A stretch of DNA of 64,000 bases from Hymenobacter sediminis (GCF_003231285.1 NZ_QKNS01000007.1:186001-250000), one strand, 5' to 3'. Counted from the first letter of the stretch, positions 43,223 through 52,166 are shown. Made by a program: numbers and translations. The notes: generated from the letters alone by a model not told the origin.

Positions 43223-45298
43223 TTGCTACTATCTGCTTCTCCCTGGTTTATACTGCTGTGCCTGCTGGTAGGCGCGGGCTACGCGGCCCTGCTCTACTCC
43301 GCCAAGGCCCCCTGGAGCCGGACCCTCAACTACGCGCTGGCCTTCGTGCGCTTTGCGGTAGTGAGCTTTCTGTGCTTTCTGCTTCTCTCCCCCTTCATCA
43401 AAACCACCACTACCACCACCGAAGCGCCTACCGTGGTGCTGGCCGTAGATAATTCGCAGTCGGTAGGACTGTTCACGCCGCCCGCGGTGCTGACCCAGGC
43501 CACCCAAGGGCTGGCGCAATTGGCCGAAACCCTACGCGGCCGGGGCTTTCAGGTGGAAACCCGCACGCTTTCCGCGGGCAGCGGTCCGGCCCGACCCGAT
43601 TCGCTGCGGTTTCAGGCCCCAGCTACGGACCTCGACGGGCTGCTCACGGGCATCGGCGAGGGGTACCAGGAACGGAATCTGGCGGGCGTGGTGCTGGTGT
43701 CGGATGGGGTAGTAAATCAGGGCCGCGCCCCCCAGTATACCAGCTACCGCTTCCCGATTTACGCCATTGGCGTGGGAGATACCGTGCCGAAGAAAGACGT
43801 TAGCCTGCCGGCCCTCACATACAACCGGGTGGCGTTCAGTGGCAATCAGTTTCCCATTGAGGCCGAGCTGGCTTACGACGGCTACCCGGCCGGCACCACG
43901 GCGACTGTGCTGCTGCGCGAGAATGGCCGGGTGCTGCAAACCAAGCGCGTAAATCTGCCCATCGGTCAGCGGCGCACCAAAACTACCTTCCTGGTGACGG
44001 CCCCGGCTCCCGGCAAGCGCCGTTACGAAGTGGTAGTAGAAAAGCTGCCCGGCGAGTTCACGGCCCTCAACAACCAGAAGTTTGCCTACCTCGACATCGT
44101 AAAGGGCAAGCTGCGGGTGCTGCTGGCGGGTGCTGCCCCTCACCCCGACCTGAAGGCCCTGCGCGCCGCCATTCTGCAAAACGACAACTTCGACCTCACT
44201 ACCTACCTACCCGGCATCAACCCCCTGAAAACCCAGGACTTCGACGTGGCTATTTTGCACCAGTTGCCGGCCCAAAGCGGGGTAGGCGCTGAGGTACTGG
44301 CCCAGGTAAAGGCTCGTCGGGTGCCGGCTTTGTACATCCTGGGGTCGCAGTCGAACTATGGTGCCTACAATGCCTTGGGTACGGGCCTGACCGTGACACC
44401 CCGCGGTGGGCAGACCGATGAAGTGACGCCCGTACCCAATGCCACCTTCAACCGCTTTTCGTTTGAAGAGGATGCTCTACGCCGGTTCACGGCCTACCCC
44501 CCGGCTCCGGTGCCGTTCGGGGAGGCGCGCCTGGGCAGCGGGGCCGAAGCCGCTCTGTGGCAGCAGGTAGGCCGGGTGAAGACGCAAAAGCCTCTGCTGG
44601 TATTTGGGGGCACGCCCGCCCAGCGCCAGGCTACCTTGCTCACGGAAGGCAGCTGGCAGTGGCGCCTGCAGGAAGCCGCCGAGCACGACGACCGGCCCGA
44701 GGCCTACGACCGGCTGGTGGTGCGGACCCTGCAACTGCTGACTCAGAACGCCAACAAGAAGCGCCTCGATGTGTACCCCACACAGGACGCCTTCAGCACC
44801 CAGGACGACGTGACCTTTGGGGCCGAAACCTACAACGCCATCTTCGAGCGCATCTTTGGGCAGCAAATCACGCTCACGCTTACCAACGAGCAGCGGAAAG
44901 CCCGCACCTTCACCTACACCAACTCCTCCGATGGGGCACCCCTACGCCTGGGGCCGCTGCCTGCCGGCCTCTACCGCTACGTGGCGCGGGCTACCCTAGG
45001 GGGGCAGGCTCAGCAGGACCAGGGCGAGGTACTGGTGCAAGAGCAGCAGTTGGAAGCCATTCAGTCGCGGGCCGACCACAACCTGTTGCATCAGGTGGCC
45101 CGACGCAGCGGGCAGCGCCTCTACTACCCCACTCAGTTCGCCCAACTCGCCCAAGACATCGAGAAGGCCAACTACAAGCCCGTGATTTATGAGCACGAGG
45201 ACCTGAAGGACCTTATTAACCTGAAGTGGCTGTTCTTTCTGCTGCTGGGGTTGATGACTGTTGAATGGGCTACCCGCAAATATTCGGGCGGAGTGTAA
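43223..45298 (+). CDS. VWA-domain-like membrane protein (vWA/glutamine-amidotransferase type)
   Basis: A 691-residue protein with two N-terminal membrane helices and one near the C-terminus (LKWLFFLLLGLMTVEW). Between them lies a VWA-like domain: VVLAVDNSQSVG is a MIDAS-type DxSxS, and VVLVSDGVVNQG the second site. A large beta-rich region follows, with an amidotransferase-like Rossmann fold after KGKLRVLLAGAAPHPDL. The best start is TTG at 43223. A GTG at 43198 is in another frame. The class probably works in envelope assembly or aerotolerance-type systems, but no partner genes are here. Confidence 0.78.
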   Translation: MLLSASPWFILLCLLVGAGYAALLYSAKAPWSRTLNYALAFVRFAVVSFLCFLLLSPFIKTTTTTTEAPTVVLAVDNSQSVGLFTPPAVLTQATQGLAQLAETLRGRGFQVETRTLSAGSGPARPDSLRFQAPATDLDGLLTGIGEGYQERNLAGVVLVSDGVVNQGRAPQYTSYRFPIYAIGVGDTVPKKDVSLPALTYNRVAFSGNQFPIEAELAYDGYPAGTTATVLLRENGRVLQTKRVNLPIGQRRTKTTFLVTAPAPGKRRYEVVVEKLPGEFTALNNQKFAYLDIVKGKLRVLLAGAAPHPDLKALRAAILQNDNFDLTTYLPGINPLKTQDFDVAILHQLPAQSGVGAEVLAQVKARRVPALYILGSQSNYGAYNALGTGLTVTPRGGQTDEVTPVPNATFNRFSFEEDALRRFTAYPPAPVPFGEARLGSGAEAALWQQVGRVKTQKPLLVFGGTPAQRQATLLTEGSWQWRLQEAAEHDDRPEAYDRLVVRTLQLLTQNANKKRLDVYPTQDAFSTQDDVTFGAETYNAIFERIFGQQITLTLTNEQRKARTFTYTNSSDGAPLRLGPLPAGLYRYVARATLGGQAQQDQGEVLVQEQQLEAIQSRADHNLLHQVARRSGQRLYYPTQFAQLAQDIEKANYKPVIYEHEDLKDLINLKWLFFLLLGLMTVEWATRKYSGGV

Positions 45299-45451
45299 GG
45301 GCTTCGTCGTGAAGATTCTGTATGCTTGAGCCTGGGCTGTTTCAGGTAGGATGCGCAGAACTTTTCTTCGCAAAAAAATACTTAGTGCTCTGACTACCCC
45401 TCCTTTGCAGATCGTGCTGACGCGAAGGCCTTTGTCTTCTATTTTTCTCTA

Positions 45452-45853
45452 ATGAACCGTCTGATTTTTCCTTTCTTTTCCGCTACTCTTCTGCTGGCCG
45501 GATGCGCCAAAAACACGGAACAAAAAGCTGAGCTAGCCGTGCAGGACTTCGTTCGTACGCGCGTGTCCGACGCTAAAAACTATTTCCCGGGCAAGTTCCG
45601 GTTTAGCCCTTATACCAAGCGCGACTCTTTGCAGTACCTGGCCCAAATGGCCCAGATCAACGGCCAGCCAGCCCCACCGGCCCCTACCCCTGCCGACTCC
45701 GTTCGGATTGGCACACTGGTTCTTCATGATTACCGCGACGAAACCCGCAATGGCATCATGGTCCGCGACAGTGGCGAGTACGTGGTGCGTCCTAATGGAG
45801 AGGTTCGCATTCTGATGGCAGAAAGCATCCGCCGGAAGCGGCTGCAGAAGTAA
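45452..45853 (+). CDS. Small lipoprotein, hypothetical
   Basis: A 133-residue lipoprotein with signal ATLLLAGC. The mature part begins with Lys/Glu-rich helix and then has FVRTRVSDAKNYFPGKFRFSPY, a short motif seen in small Bacteroidota lipoproteins. No function is recognised. It is followed by a 117-base gap and then by the pseudouridine synthase gene, so the two may or may not be co-transcribed. Confidence 0.7.
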   Translation: MNRLIFPFFSATLLLAGCAKNTEQKAELAVQDFVRTRVSDAKNYFPGKFRFSPYTKRDSLQYLAQMAQINGQPAPPAPTPADSVRIGTLVLHDYRDETRNGIMVRDSGEYVVRPNGEVRILMAESIRRKRLQK

Positions 45854-45970
45854 AACGTACCTTTGTTGTTCCGGGCAGGACCAGGAATTGGGTGGCCGCG
45901 TGGGCCGTTCCAGTTCCGGGCCCTGTCCGGAATCCTCTTTTTTATTGCTTTTACGTGAGCTGGAAGGCTC

Positions 45971-46840
45971 ATGCCCCGCATGCGCTACATTCTCCTCAAT
46001 AAGCCCTACGAAGTCCTGACCCAGTTTACCGACGAAACCGGCCGGAAAACGCTCAAGGATTTTGTCAACGTCCCGAACATCTACCCCGTTGGTCGCCTCG
46101 ATTACGACTCCGAAGGGCTGGTGCTGCTCACCGATGACAAACAGCTCCAGCATCGCCTGTCGGAACCGCGCTTCAAGGTGCCAAAAACGTATTGGGTACA
46201 GGTAGAAGGCGTGCCAACGGAGGAAGCCCTGGAAAACCTGCGCCGTGGCGTAGACCTGAAAACCGGTTTTACTACCCCCGCCGAGGTAGCTCTGCTGCCC
46301 GAAACGCCGGAGCTTTGGGAGCGTAGCAAACCAGTGCGGTTCCGGGCTAATATTCCTACCACGTGGGTGCAAATTCGGATTTCGCAGGGCATGAACCGGC
46401 AGGTGCGCAAGATGACGGCCGCCGTGGGCTACCCCACCTTGCGCCTCGTGCGCGTCAGCATTGCCGATTTGCGGGTAGATCAGCTGCAGCCCGGCGAGTG
46501 GCGCGACCTGACCAAAGCCGAAGTGCAGGCCCTAACCGAAGACATGGCCGCCCAGACCGCCGCGGCCGGCACGTTTAAAACGCCCGGTAAAGGCTCGGAA
46601 TACTGGCCCGGCGGCGTGCGGCCGGCTGGTGAAAAGCCACGTAGCACCAACCGAAGCGGTTTCACTACCCCCGGAGGTGGAAAAGCAGCCGGCGGCGCCC
46701 CGCGTGCTACTGGTACCCGGGGCGCCGGCCGCAACGCTACCCCCGGCAAAACCGGCAGCAAGCCCGGTCCTAAGTCGGCCGGACGGGGTAGCGCGCCCCG
46801 CAAACCAGGTTCGGCGGGTGGCCGCTCAGGACGTAGCTAA
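45971..46840 (+). CDS. rluE: RluE/RsuA-family rRNA pseudouridine synthase with basic tail
   Basis: Converts a uridine of rRNA to pseudouridine. The catalytic Asp44 lies in GRLDYDSEGLVLLTDD, and the conserved QGMNRQVRKMTAAVGYPTLRLVR is present. There is no N-terminal S4 domain, which fits the RluE type (23S rRNA U2457 in E. coli). After about residue 190 a Gly/Pro/Ala/Lys-rich tail of some 90 residues follows that looks disordered and basic and could bind RNA. The hydrolase gene starts 8 bases after its stop. Confidence 0.88.
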   Translation: MPRMRYILLNKPYEVLTQFTDETGRKTLKDFVNVPNIYPVGRLDYDSEGLVLLTDDKQLQHRLSEPRFKVPKTYWVQVEGVPTEEALENLRRGVDLKTGFTTPAEVALLPETPELWERSKPVRFRANIPTTWVQIRISQGMNRQVRKMTAAVGYPTLRLVRVSIADLRVDQLQPGEWRDLTKAEVQALTEDMAAQTAAAGTFKTPGKGSEYWPGGVRPAGEKPRSTNRSGFTTPGGGKAAGGAPRATGTRGAGRNATPGKTGSKPGPKSAGRGSAPRKPGSAGGRSGRS

Positions 46841-46848
46841 GCCAGCGT

Positions 46849-47820
46849 ATGCTCCGCGCCCGGAAACTGCGGTGGGTAGCTGCACTGGCTGCCATAGCCT
46901 TTGTGCTGCTGAACGGGGTAGCTGCTTTCCATGCCTGGCGGTTTACGCACTTCACTACCGAAGTGGGTACCCATACCGATAACCCCGAACAGCTGACGCT
47001 TCCGCAAAAGCTGTGGGTGTTGCTCACGGGCATCAAAAATCCCAAGCCCGTTAACCAAGCCACCCCCGATTTTCCCTACGTCACTACCTACATCGAAAGC
47101 CCCAATGGGCGGCTGGAGGTGTGGCGTGGCGAGGTCTCGAACGCGCGCGGCACGGTGGCGCTATTTCATGGCTATACCAGCTCGAAAGCAAAACTGCTCA
47201 CCGAGGCCAGCTACTTCCGCCGCCTGGGCTACAGCGTTGTGCTGACAGATTTTGCGGGCAACGGTGGCTCTGAGGGCAACATCTGTACCGTAGGCCACCA
47301 CGAAGCGGCCGATGTGGCGGCCGTGGTGCACTGGCTGCAGCGGCGGCCGGGGCCCGTGTTCATCTACGCCAACTCCATGGGCGCGGTAGCCACTCTGCGG
47401 GCCGAAGCCGAGTTGGGCGTGCGCCCCACGGCCAACCTACTGGAGTGCCCCTACGGTTCAATGCTCGAAACCGCCCAGAGCCGCTTCCGCTCCATGCACG
47501 TCCCGCCCTTCCCGATGGCCAACCTGCTCGTGTTCTGGGGCGGAGTAGAAAATAAATTCTGGGCCTTTGACCTCGATGCTACCCAGTACGCCGCTCGCAT
47601 CACTACTCCTACCCTGCTCATGTGGGGCGAAGCCGACCCGCGCGTAACCCGACCGGAAACGGACGCTATTTATGCTGCCCTGCGTGGCCCCAAGCAACGG
47701 CAGGATTTCCCCAGTTCCGGCCACGAGCCCTATTGGTGGAAACACAAGCAGCTATGGCAACATACCGTTGCGCAGGCATTAGAACGCCTACCTGAGCTAC
47801 CTACAACGCATAAGCAGTAA
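46849..47820 (+). CDS. Alpha/beta hydrolase, probably membrane-anchored
   Basis: A 323-residue protein with an N-terminal membrane helix (ALAAIAFVLLNGVAAFHAW). The hydrolase fold has an oxyanion region LFHGYTSSKAKLL, the nucleophile elbow YANSMGAVA with Ser176, an acid candidate in WGEADPRV and a late His in GHEPYWWKH. It resembles the serine aminopeptidase/lysophospholipase-like group. The 8-base gap to the rluE gene suggests a two-gene transcript, but no functional link is evident. Confidence 0.82.
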   Translation: MLRARKLRWVAALAAIAFVLLNGVAAFHAWRFTHFTTEVGTHTDNPEQLTLPQKLWVLLTGIKNPKPVNQATPDFPYVTTYIESPNGRLEVWRGEVSNARGTVALFHGYTSSKAKLLTEASYFRRLGYSVVLTDFAGNGGSEGNICTVGHHEAADVAAVVHWLQRRPGPVFIYANSMGAVATLRAEAELGVRPTANLLECPYGSMLETAQSRFRSMHVPPFPMANLLVFWGGVENKFWAFDLDATQYAARITTPTLLMWGEADPRVTRPETDAIYAALRGPKQRQDFPSSGHEPYWWKHKQLWQHTVAQALERLPELPTTHKQ

Positions 47821-48100
47821 GTGCGGCCATTGTTGCACACTTGCAATAGCCAGCAGCTAGCTCCTCTCTAAGCAGGGGAACCAGGAAGAGTATTTCCTGG
47901 AGCTGCGACACCAGCTAAGCATCAAGAACCGGCACAAAGCTCTGGGCGCACGCATTTCCAACAGATAGTTCAAGCCAAGCAAACGATTCCCCTGATGTGA
48001 CCTTTTCAGCACACAAACTTGGACGTTTCAACAAAACAGCTCCCCTAACCCTGCTGGTACCTTTGTCATGTAAATATTACACAACCCAACTGGTAAACAC
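47821..48100. other. Intergenic region before the SDR gene
   Basis: No gene is seen. Contains an inverted repeat CCAGGAA-N6-TTCCTGG (47881-47899), a TACCTTTG box (48058-48065) and a palindrome TGTAA-ATA-TTACA (48069-48081) just before the SDR gene. The last is a plausible operator. Confidence 0.5.
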
Positions 48101-48916
48101 ATGAAAAAGACAGCCTTAGTTACGGGTGCTTCTGCTGGAATTGGTAAGGCAACGGTCATATATCTTGCCCAACATGGCTATACGGTGTATGGGGGAGCGC
48201 GCAGAACAGACAACATGCTGGATCTGAAAAGCTATGGTATCATCCCCGTTGCGCTGGATGTAACCAAAGAGGAGAGCGTGGTGACGTGCGTGAATCAAAT
48301 TTTCGCAGCAGAAGGAAGCATTGATATTTTGGTCAACAATGCCGGCTTTGGGTTAGAAGGGGCCATCGAAGATCTTCCGATGCAAGACGCCCGCTATCAA
48401 TTAGAAGTGAATGTATTCGGAGCCATGCGGTTGGCCCAACTGGTATTGCCGAAAATGCGCGAAAACCGATACGGTAAGATTGTAAATATTTCCTCAGTGG
48501 GCGGTAAGATTGCGTTTCCACTAGGGGGGTGGTATCACGCCAGCAAATTTGCCTTGGAAGCGTTGAGCGACAGCCTACGCAATGAAGTGAAGGAGTTTGG
48601 TATTGATGTAATCGTGGTGGAGCCGGGGGCCACCCGATCGGAATGGGGAACCGTGGCAACGGATATCCTTCTAAAAGTATCGGGAAACACGGCGTACAAA
48701 GACCTGACGTCTAAAACCCATGCTTTATTTACCCGACTAGCGAAGAATGTGGCGGAACCTGTTGTAATAGCGGAACTTGTTAGGAAGGGAATTGAAGCAA
48801 AAAGCCCAAAAGCAAGATATACGACTTCGCAACTAGCCTCTCTGGTTTTGCTAGGGTTGAAAAGAATTTTATCTGACAAGCAGATGGATAAATTGATCAT
48901 GAGTCAAATAAAATAA
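48101..48916 (+). CDS. SDR family NAD(P)-dependent oxidoreductase
   Basis: A classical short-chain dehydrogenase of 271 residues. The cofactor motif is TGASAGIGKATVIYLA, the structural NNAG is in LVNNAGFGLEG, and the Ser/Tyr/Lys site is in VNISSVGG and YHASKFALEAL. The C-terminal region is like that of the retinol-dehydrogenase-type SDRs. It is clearly AT-richer than the genes before it, and shares that composition with the next gene, an AraC regulator. The pair looks acquired together. Confidence 0.88.
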   Translation: MKKTALVTGASAGIGKATVIYLAQHGYTVYGGARRTDNMLDLKSYGIIPVALDVTKEESVVTCVNQIFAAEGSIDILVNNAGFGLEGAIEDLPMQDARYQLEVNVFGAMRLAQLVLPKMRENRYGKIVNISSVGGKIAFPLGGWYHASKFALEALSDSLRNEVKEFGIDVIVVEPGATRSEWGTVATDILLKVSGNTAYKDLTSKTHALFTRLAKNVAEPVVIAELVRKGIEAKSPKARYTTSQLASLVLLGLKRILSDKQMDKLIMSQIK

Positions 48917-48922
48917 TGCACC

Positions 48923-49750
48923 ATGAACAACGTCTTTCTGCAACATAATATTCTCTACGCGCGTGGTCACCAGAAAATACAAAGTAGTGAGCATTACTTC
49001 CCAGACCACGCGCTAGGCATCATGTTGTCCGGCGAGTCGCAGTACTTCTCAAACGAGGGTTCGTTTGTTATGAGAGAAGGCACCATCTGCTTGATGCGTC
49101 GGAATGAATTATTTAAAAAAAGAAAACAAGCTGGGCCGAATGGAGAGCCGCCTTCGTTAATCAGCCTGTTTCTTGATCAAGAAACCTTACGCCATTACGC
49201 AACTGAAAATAGTATTCCGAAGCAAAGTGCGTACAAGGGCAGCGCAATGCTTGATCTAACCAGCAATGCGTTCTTGAAAGGTTTTTTTGATTCTCTTTTG
49301 CCATATATCGATCATCCGAAAAGATTGAATGCAAAAATTGCGGAGCTTAAAACCTATGAAGCAATTGAACTATTGCTTCAGACAGGTGATGTCTACCGAA
49401 AATTTTTATTTGATTTTCAGGAGCCACATAAGATAGATTTGGAAACGTACATGAATCATAATTTTAAGTACAACATTCCATTGATATCGTTTGCTAAATT
49501 GGCGGGGCGCAGCTTATCTACCTTCAAAAGAGATTTTAAAAAAATATTTGATACGACGCCGGAAAAGTGGCTGCAGCATAAGCGCCTGGAACAAGCGCAC
49601 TATCTCATATCACAGAAAGAAATGCGCCCCTCAGAGGTATATTTAGAAGTTGGGTTTGAAAACCTGTCGCACTTTTCTTTTGCTTTCAAAAAGGCATTTG
49701 GCCTCACGCCAACCGAATTGACGGAACACCATAAAACTACCAGGTGCTAA
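48923..49750 (+). CDS. AraC family transcriptional regulator
   Basis: A 275-residue regulator whose last 95 residues form the double helix-turn-helix domain (FAKLAGRSLSTFKRDFKKIF, then YLEVGFENLSHFSFAFKKAFG). The N-terminal part is a cupin-like sensing domain (FVMREGTICLMRRNELF). It starts 6 bases after the SDR stop codon, so it probably controls its own operon and responds to a substrate or product of that enzyme. Composition is AT-rich, as for the SDR. Confidence 0.9.
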   Translation: MNNVFLQHNILYARGHQKIQSSEHYFPDHALGIMLSGESQYFSNEGSFVMREGTICLMRRNELFKKRKQAGPNGEPPSLISLFLDQETLRHYATENSIPKQSAYKGSAMLDLTSNAFLKGFFDSLLPYIDHPKRLNAKIAELKTYEAIELLLQTGDVYRKFLFDFQEPHKIDLETYMNHNFKYNIPLISFAKLAGRSLSTFKRDFKKIFDTTPEKWLQHKRLEQAHYLISQKEMRPSEVYLEVGFENLSHFSFAFKKAFGLTPTELTEHHKTTRC

Positions 49751-49900
49751 CGAGAACGAGGCGTTGCATCGCCAACTGCCCACCTCGTCAACTTCTGCGC
49801 TTTTACTATCAACTAAACGTGGCCGTGTTTACCCTACGTCACGAGCCCCTTCCTTATTCAGCAGACCGCTGCGTGTGTGCAGTGGGTATCCTCCTCGTGC

Positions 49901-50986
49901 ATGTCCTCTTCTAGTCAGGTTTCTGCGGCGCGTGCTGCCCGGTTTTGGGCCGCCCGCCGGCATGTGCTGCAAACTATTGGCAGTATTGGAGGCGCGTTCG
50001 TCGGGGTCCTGCTCGCCCTGGCCCTGCTGCTATGGGTGCCGACGCGGGCCCTATTGCCTCTGGCCCTAATCGGGCTGCCCATCGGCTGGGCGCTGGGCGT
50101 ACTTGAGGTCCTCGTGTTTCCCGCGCTGGTGCAACGCCTACCCTTGCGCTTGGCCACGGCCCTGCAAGGTGTCGGGCATGGCCTATTACTACTGCTGCTC
50201 TACGGTGGTTTTCACCTCATCGCGCACTATTTGGCACTCCCTCACCTCTGGACGGAGCCAGGCAGCGCCCCTGCTGAACCGTGGCGACGGGTATTACTAG
50301 TCCCGCTTGTCTATGCTCTAACGGTCTTGGTGACTACCCTGCTACGACAATTACTACAGGGAATGAGCCGCCGCCGGCTACAGGATCTGCTACGTGGGCG
50401 TTATCAGCAGCCGGAAACCGAAGAGCGCATTTTTCTCTTCGTCGATCTGAAAGACTCGACGCACTTGGCCGAGCTACTTGGCAATGACCGCTACAGCCGC
50501 CTCGTATGCGACTTTTTCCGGGACGTGAGCCCGGCCATTGCGGCTTCCCGCGGGGAAGTGTACCAGTACGTGGGCGATGAAGTCGTGGTCAGCTGGCCCG
50601 CCGCGACGGGGCGGCAGTATGCCAGTTGCCTGCAGTGCTTTTTCGAGATGCAGCGGGCCATTAATGCGCGGCACGAGGCCTACCAAGACGCGTACGGCGT
50701 GGTGCCCGCGTTCAAGGCCGGGGCGCACGGCGGCGTTGTGACGACCGTACTCGTCGGTACGCAGCATCGGGAGGTAGTCTACCATGGCGACGTGCTCAAC
50801 ACCACGGCGCGCATTCAGGCCCAGTGCAATAGCCTTGGCAGCCGTTTCCTGATTTCAGCCGCCTTACGTCAACAGTTGGGGGAGCAGCCAGAATTTCAGT
50901 TTACGGCGCTAGGCGGACAAGCCCTGCGCGGCAAAGCCAGCACAACGGAGCTGTTCGATGTGCAGGTCTATCTACCTCTTCTGTGA
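49901..50986 (+). CDS. Membrane class III adenylate/guanylate cyclase
   Basis: The ATG at 49901 gives 361 residues. About four N-terminal membrane helices (GAFVGVLLALALLLWVP, LALIGLPIGWALGVLEVLVF, and two more) form an input region. The catalytic domain begins at about residue 175. The metal-binding Asp pair lies in FLFVDLKDSTHLAELLG and YQYVGDEVVVSW, and the late DVLNTTARIQAQC is the usual transition-state-stabilising region. Product (cAMP or cGMP) cannot be set from sequence alone. Confidence 0.88.
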   Translation: MSSSSQVSAARAARFWAARRHVLQTIGSIGGAFVGVLLALALLLWVPTRALLPLALIGLPIGWALGVLEVLVFPALVQRLPLRLATALQGVGHGLLLLLLYGGFHLIAHYLALPHLWTEPGSAPAEPWRRVLLVPLVYALTVLVTTLLRQLLQGMSRRRLQDLLRGRYQQPETEERIFLFVDLKDSTHLAELLGNDRYSRLVCDFFRDVSPAIAASRGEVYQYVGDEVVVSWPAATGRQYASCLQCFFEMQRAINARHEAYQDAYGVVPAFKAGAHGGVVTTVLVGTQHREVVYHGDVLNTTARIQAQCNSLGSRFLISAALRQQLGEQPEFQFTALGGQALRGKASTTELFDVQVYLPLL

Positions 50987-51070
50987 GGAAGCCCTTTCTA
51001 TGTCCTCATTTTCAACAGAGGAGACAGCATAAAGGTAAATATACCAGCGTGTTAACAGTGGTTATCTTAC

Positions 51071-51312
51071 GTTATCGACCAGCTGTTGACGGACGCACAA
51101 TGGGCACAATGGGCGGTTCAGGCGGGTACCAGCGGTGGGCGGGGGCGCGACAATCGCCAATTTGTAGAAGCCGTGCTCTGGCTGGTGCGCAACTGGCACA
51201 CTACGTACATGCGCTTCCAGGGCTGGGTGGCCTCGGGCGTATAGGAATGCGGGTTCGACGCCGTATAGGACGAGGCTGCCCTATACTCGCTGTTGGTGGA
51301 CTCTAATGCTTT
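51071..51312 (+). pseudogene. Decayed IS5-family transposase fragment
   Basis: Frame from 51071 reads LLTDAQWAQW, then GRGRDNRQFVEAVLWLVRN, WHTTYMRFQGWVASGV-stop-ECGFDAV-stop, then LYSLLVDSNAF. This is the N-terminal pattern of IS5/IS427-type transposases (LTDAQWE..; GRP..DHR..L.GILWVLRTGAPW..; VYRRFRRW...GVWERLF). It has two in-frame TAG codons, one at an expected Trp, and a deletion of the GAPWRDLP region. No terminal inverted repeats were found, so only a remnant remains. Confidence 0.7.
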
Positions 51313-51467
51313 TCCCCGCCAATCACCTGCCATCGTGCGCTTAGCTAAGGATGACAGGTGGTTCTACTATCATCCGCACTTTACCATTCACGCCAGCTGG
51401 TTGACAGTATGCGGGTAGTTGCTGTTGTGCGTGCCTTGGGCAGAAAACTCTGCTTAGCTTGGCTTCG
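51313..51467. other. Intergenic sequence beside the transposase remnant
   Basis: Further in-frame residues (WFYYHPHFTIHASWL) run on to a stop near 51410 and may belong to the same decayed element. No other gene is seen. Confidence 0.3.
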
Positions 51468-51986
51468 CTACCCTGCTTCGCTTACCAAAAGCCGTTCCTG
51501 TAGCTGCTGCTTAGCGCTGGTGCGTAGCATGGGGTTATCTAGCCGCAGCACCTCCGTCAGAGTGAGCAGTTCGTGCAAGGCCGGGTCCTGACGGGCAGCC
51601 AGTACGGCCCCGGGGTACAAGGGCTCAATGGTAGCCCCCCAGGCTGGGCCATCGGCGGTCGGCCACACGTAGGTTTCGGGGGTAGCAAGTCCGCTCTGCT
51701 TTGGGAGTAAAATAGGCAGGCCGTGCTGATGCGGACCTAGCTCAACGGGAAACACGCACGGTAGGCCGTGTACAAGGAAGCGTAGCAGCCGCGGCCGGTT
51801 AATAGTGCGGTGTTCAGGGTGCAGCAGTCGGGCAAACTGACAGCGGCGTAGCGCGTCGGATACTTCGGCCGGGCTAAGCCCTAACGCCGCTGCCAAGGCT
51901 TTACCTTGCCAGTTAAGTTTTTCCAGTAAACTGATTTTCAGCAGCAAAACGACGTCCTGCGGCCGCATTCCGTGGTGCTTGCGCAT
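51468..51986 (-). CDS. Winged-helix/HTH transcription factor-like protein
   Basis: A 172-residue protein. The N-terminal part is a helix-turn-helix (PQDVVLLLKISLLEKLNWQG, then LAAALGLSPAEVSDALRRC). The second half has VFPVELGP, TYVWPTADG and IEPLYPGAVLAA, motifs I recall from a MarR-like regulator family found beside various genes. It diverges from the heme operon across about 240 bases that carry palindromes, so it is a candidate regulator of that operon. No ligand domain is recognisable. An alternative ATG at 51968 is possible. Confidence 0.7.
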   Translation of the reverse strand: MRKHHGMRPQDVVLLLKISLLEKLNWQGKALAAALGLSPAEVSDALRRCQFARLLHPEHRTINRPRLLRFLVHGLPCVFPVELGPHQHGLPILLPKQSGLATPETYVWPTADGPAWGATIEPLYPGAVLAARQDPALHELLTLTEVLRLDNPMLRTSAKQQLQERLLVSEAG

Positions 51987-52087
51987 ACTTGAGGAAGGAA
52001 GAATTCAGAATTCGCAAATCCTGAATAAGAGGCTAGAAAGTCAGCAGTGAGGCGAAGGTAGAAAAGCATTCCTAACAATCTCAACTT

Positions 52088-52110
52088 TATTTGAATTAAT
52101 TCTAAATAAG
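52088..52110. promoter_or_regulatory. Palindromic operator candidate upstream of the heme promoter
   Basis: TTATTTGAATTAATTCTAAATAA reads as an imperfect palindrome with half site TTAGAAT/ATTCTAA, similar to the second site downstream. It lies just upstream of the -33 element. Confidence 0.5.
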
Positions 52111-52112
52111 GT

Positions 52113-52142
52113 TTGCACGTCACTTGACTCTCTATACGTTTG
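52113..52142 (+). promoter_or_regulatory. Promoter of the heme operon
   Basis: TTG (52113-52115), a 19-base spacer, then TACGTTTG (52135-52142), a good TAnnTTTG match. Two related palindromes flank it. Confidence 0.65.
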
Positions 52143-52146
52143 CCAC

Positions 52147-52166
52147 TGTTTAGAACATTTCTAAAC
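52147..52166. promoter_or_regulatory. Palindromic operator candidate at the transcript start
   Basis: GTTTAGAA-CAT-TTCTAAAC is a perfect 8-bp inverted repeat just after the -7 box. With the upstream site it shares the TTAGAA half site. Fur-type or heme-responsive control is likely, but the binding protein is unknown. Confidence 0.55.
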
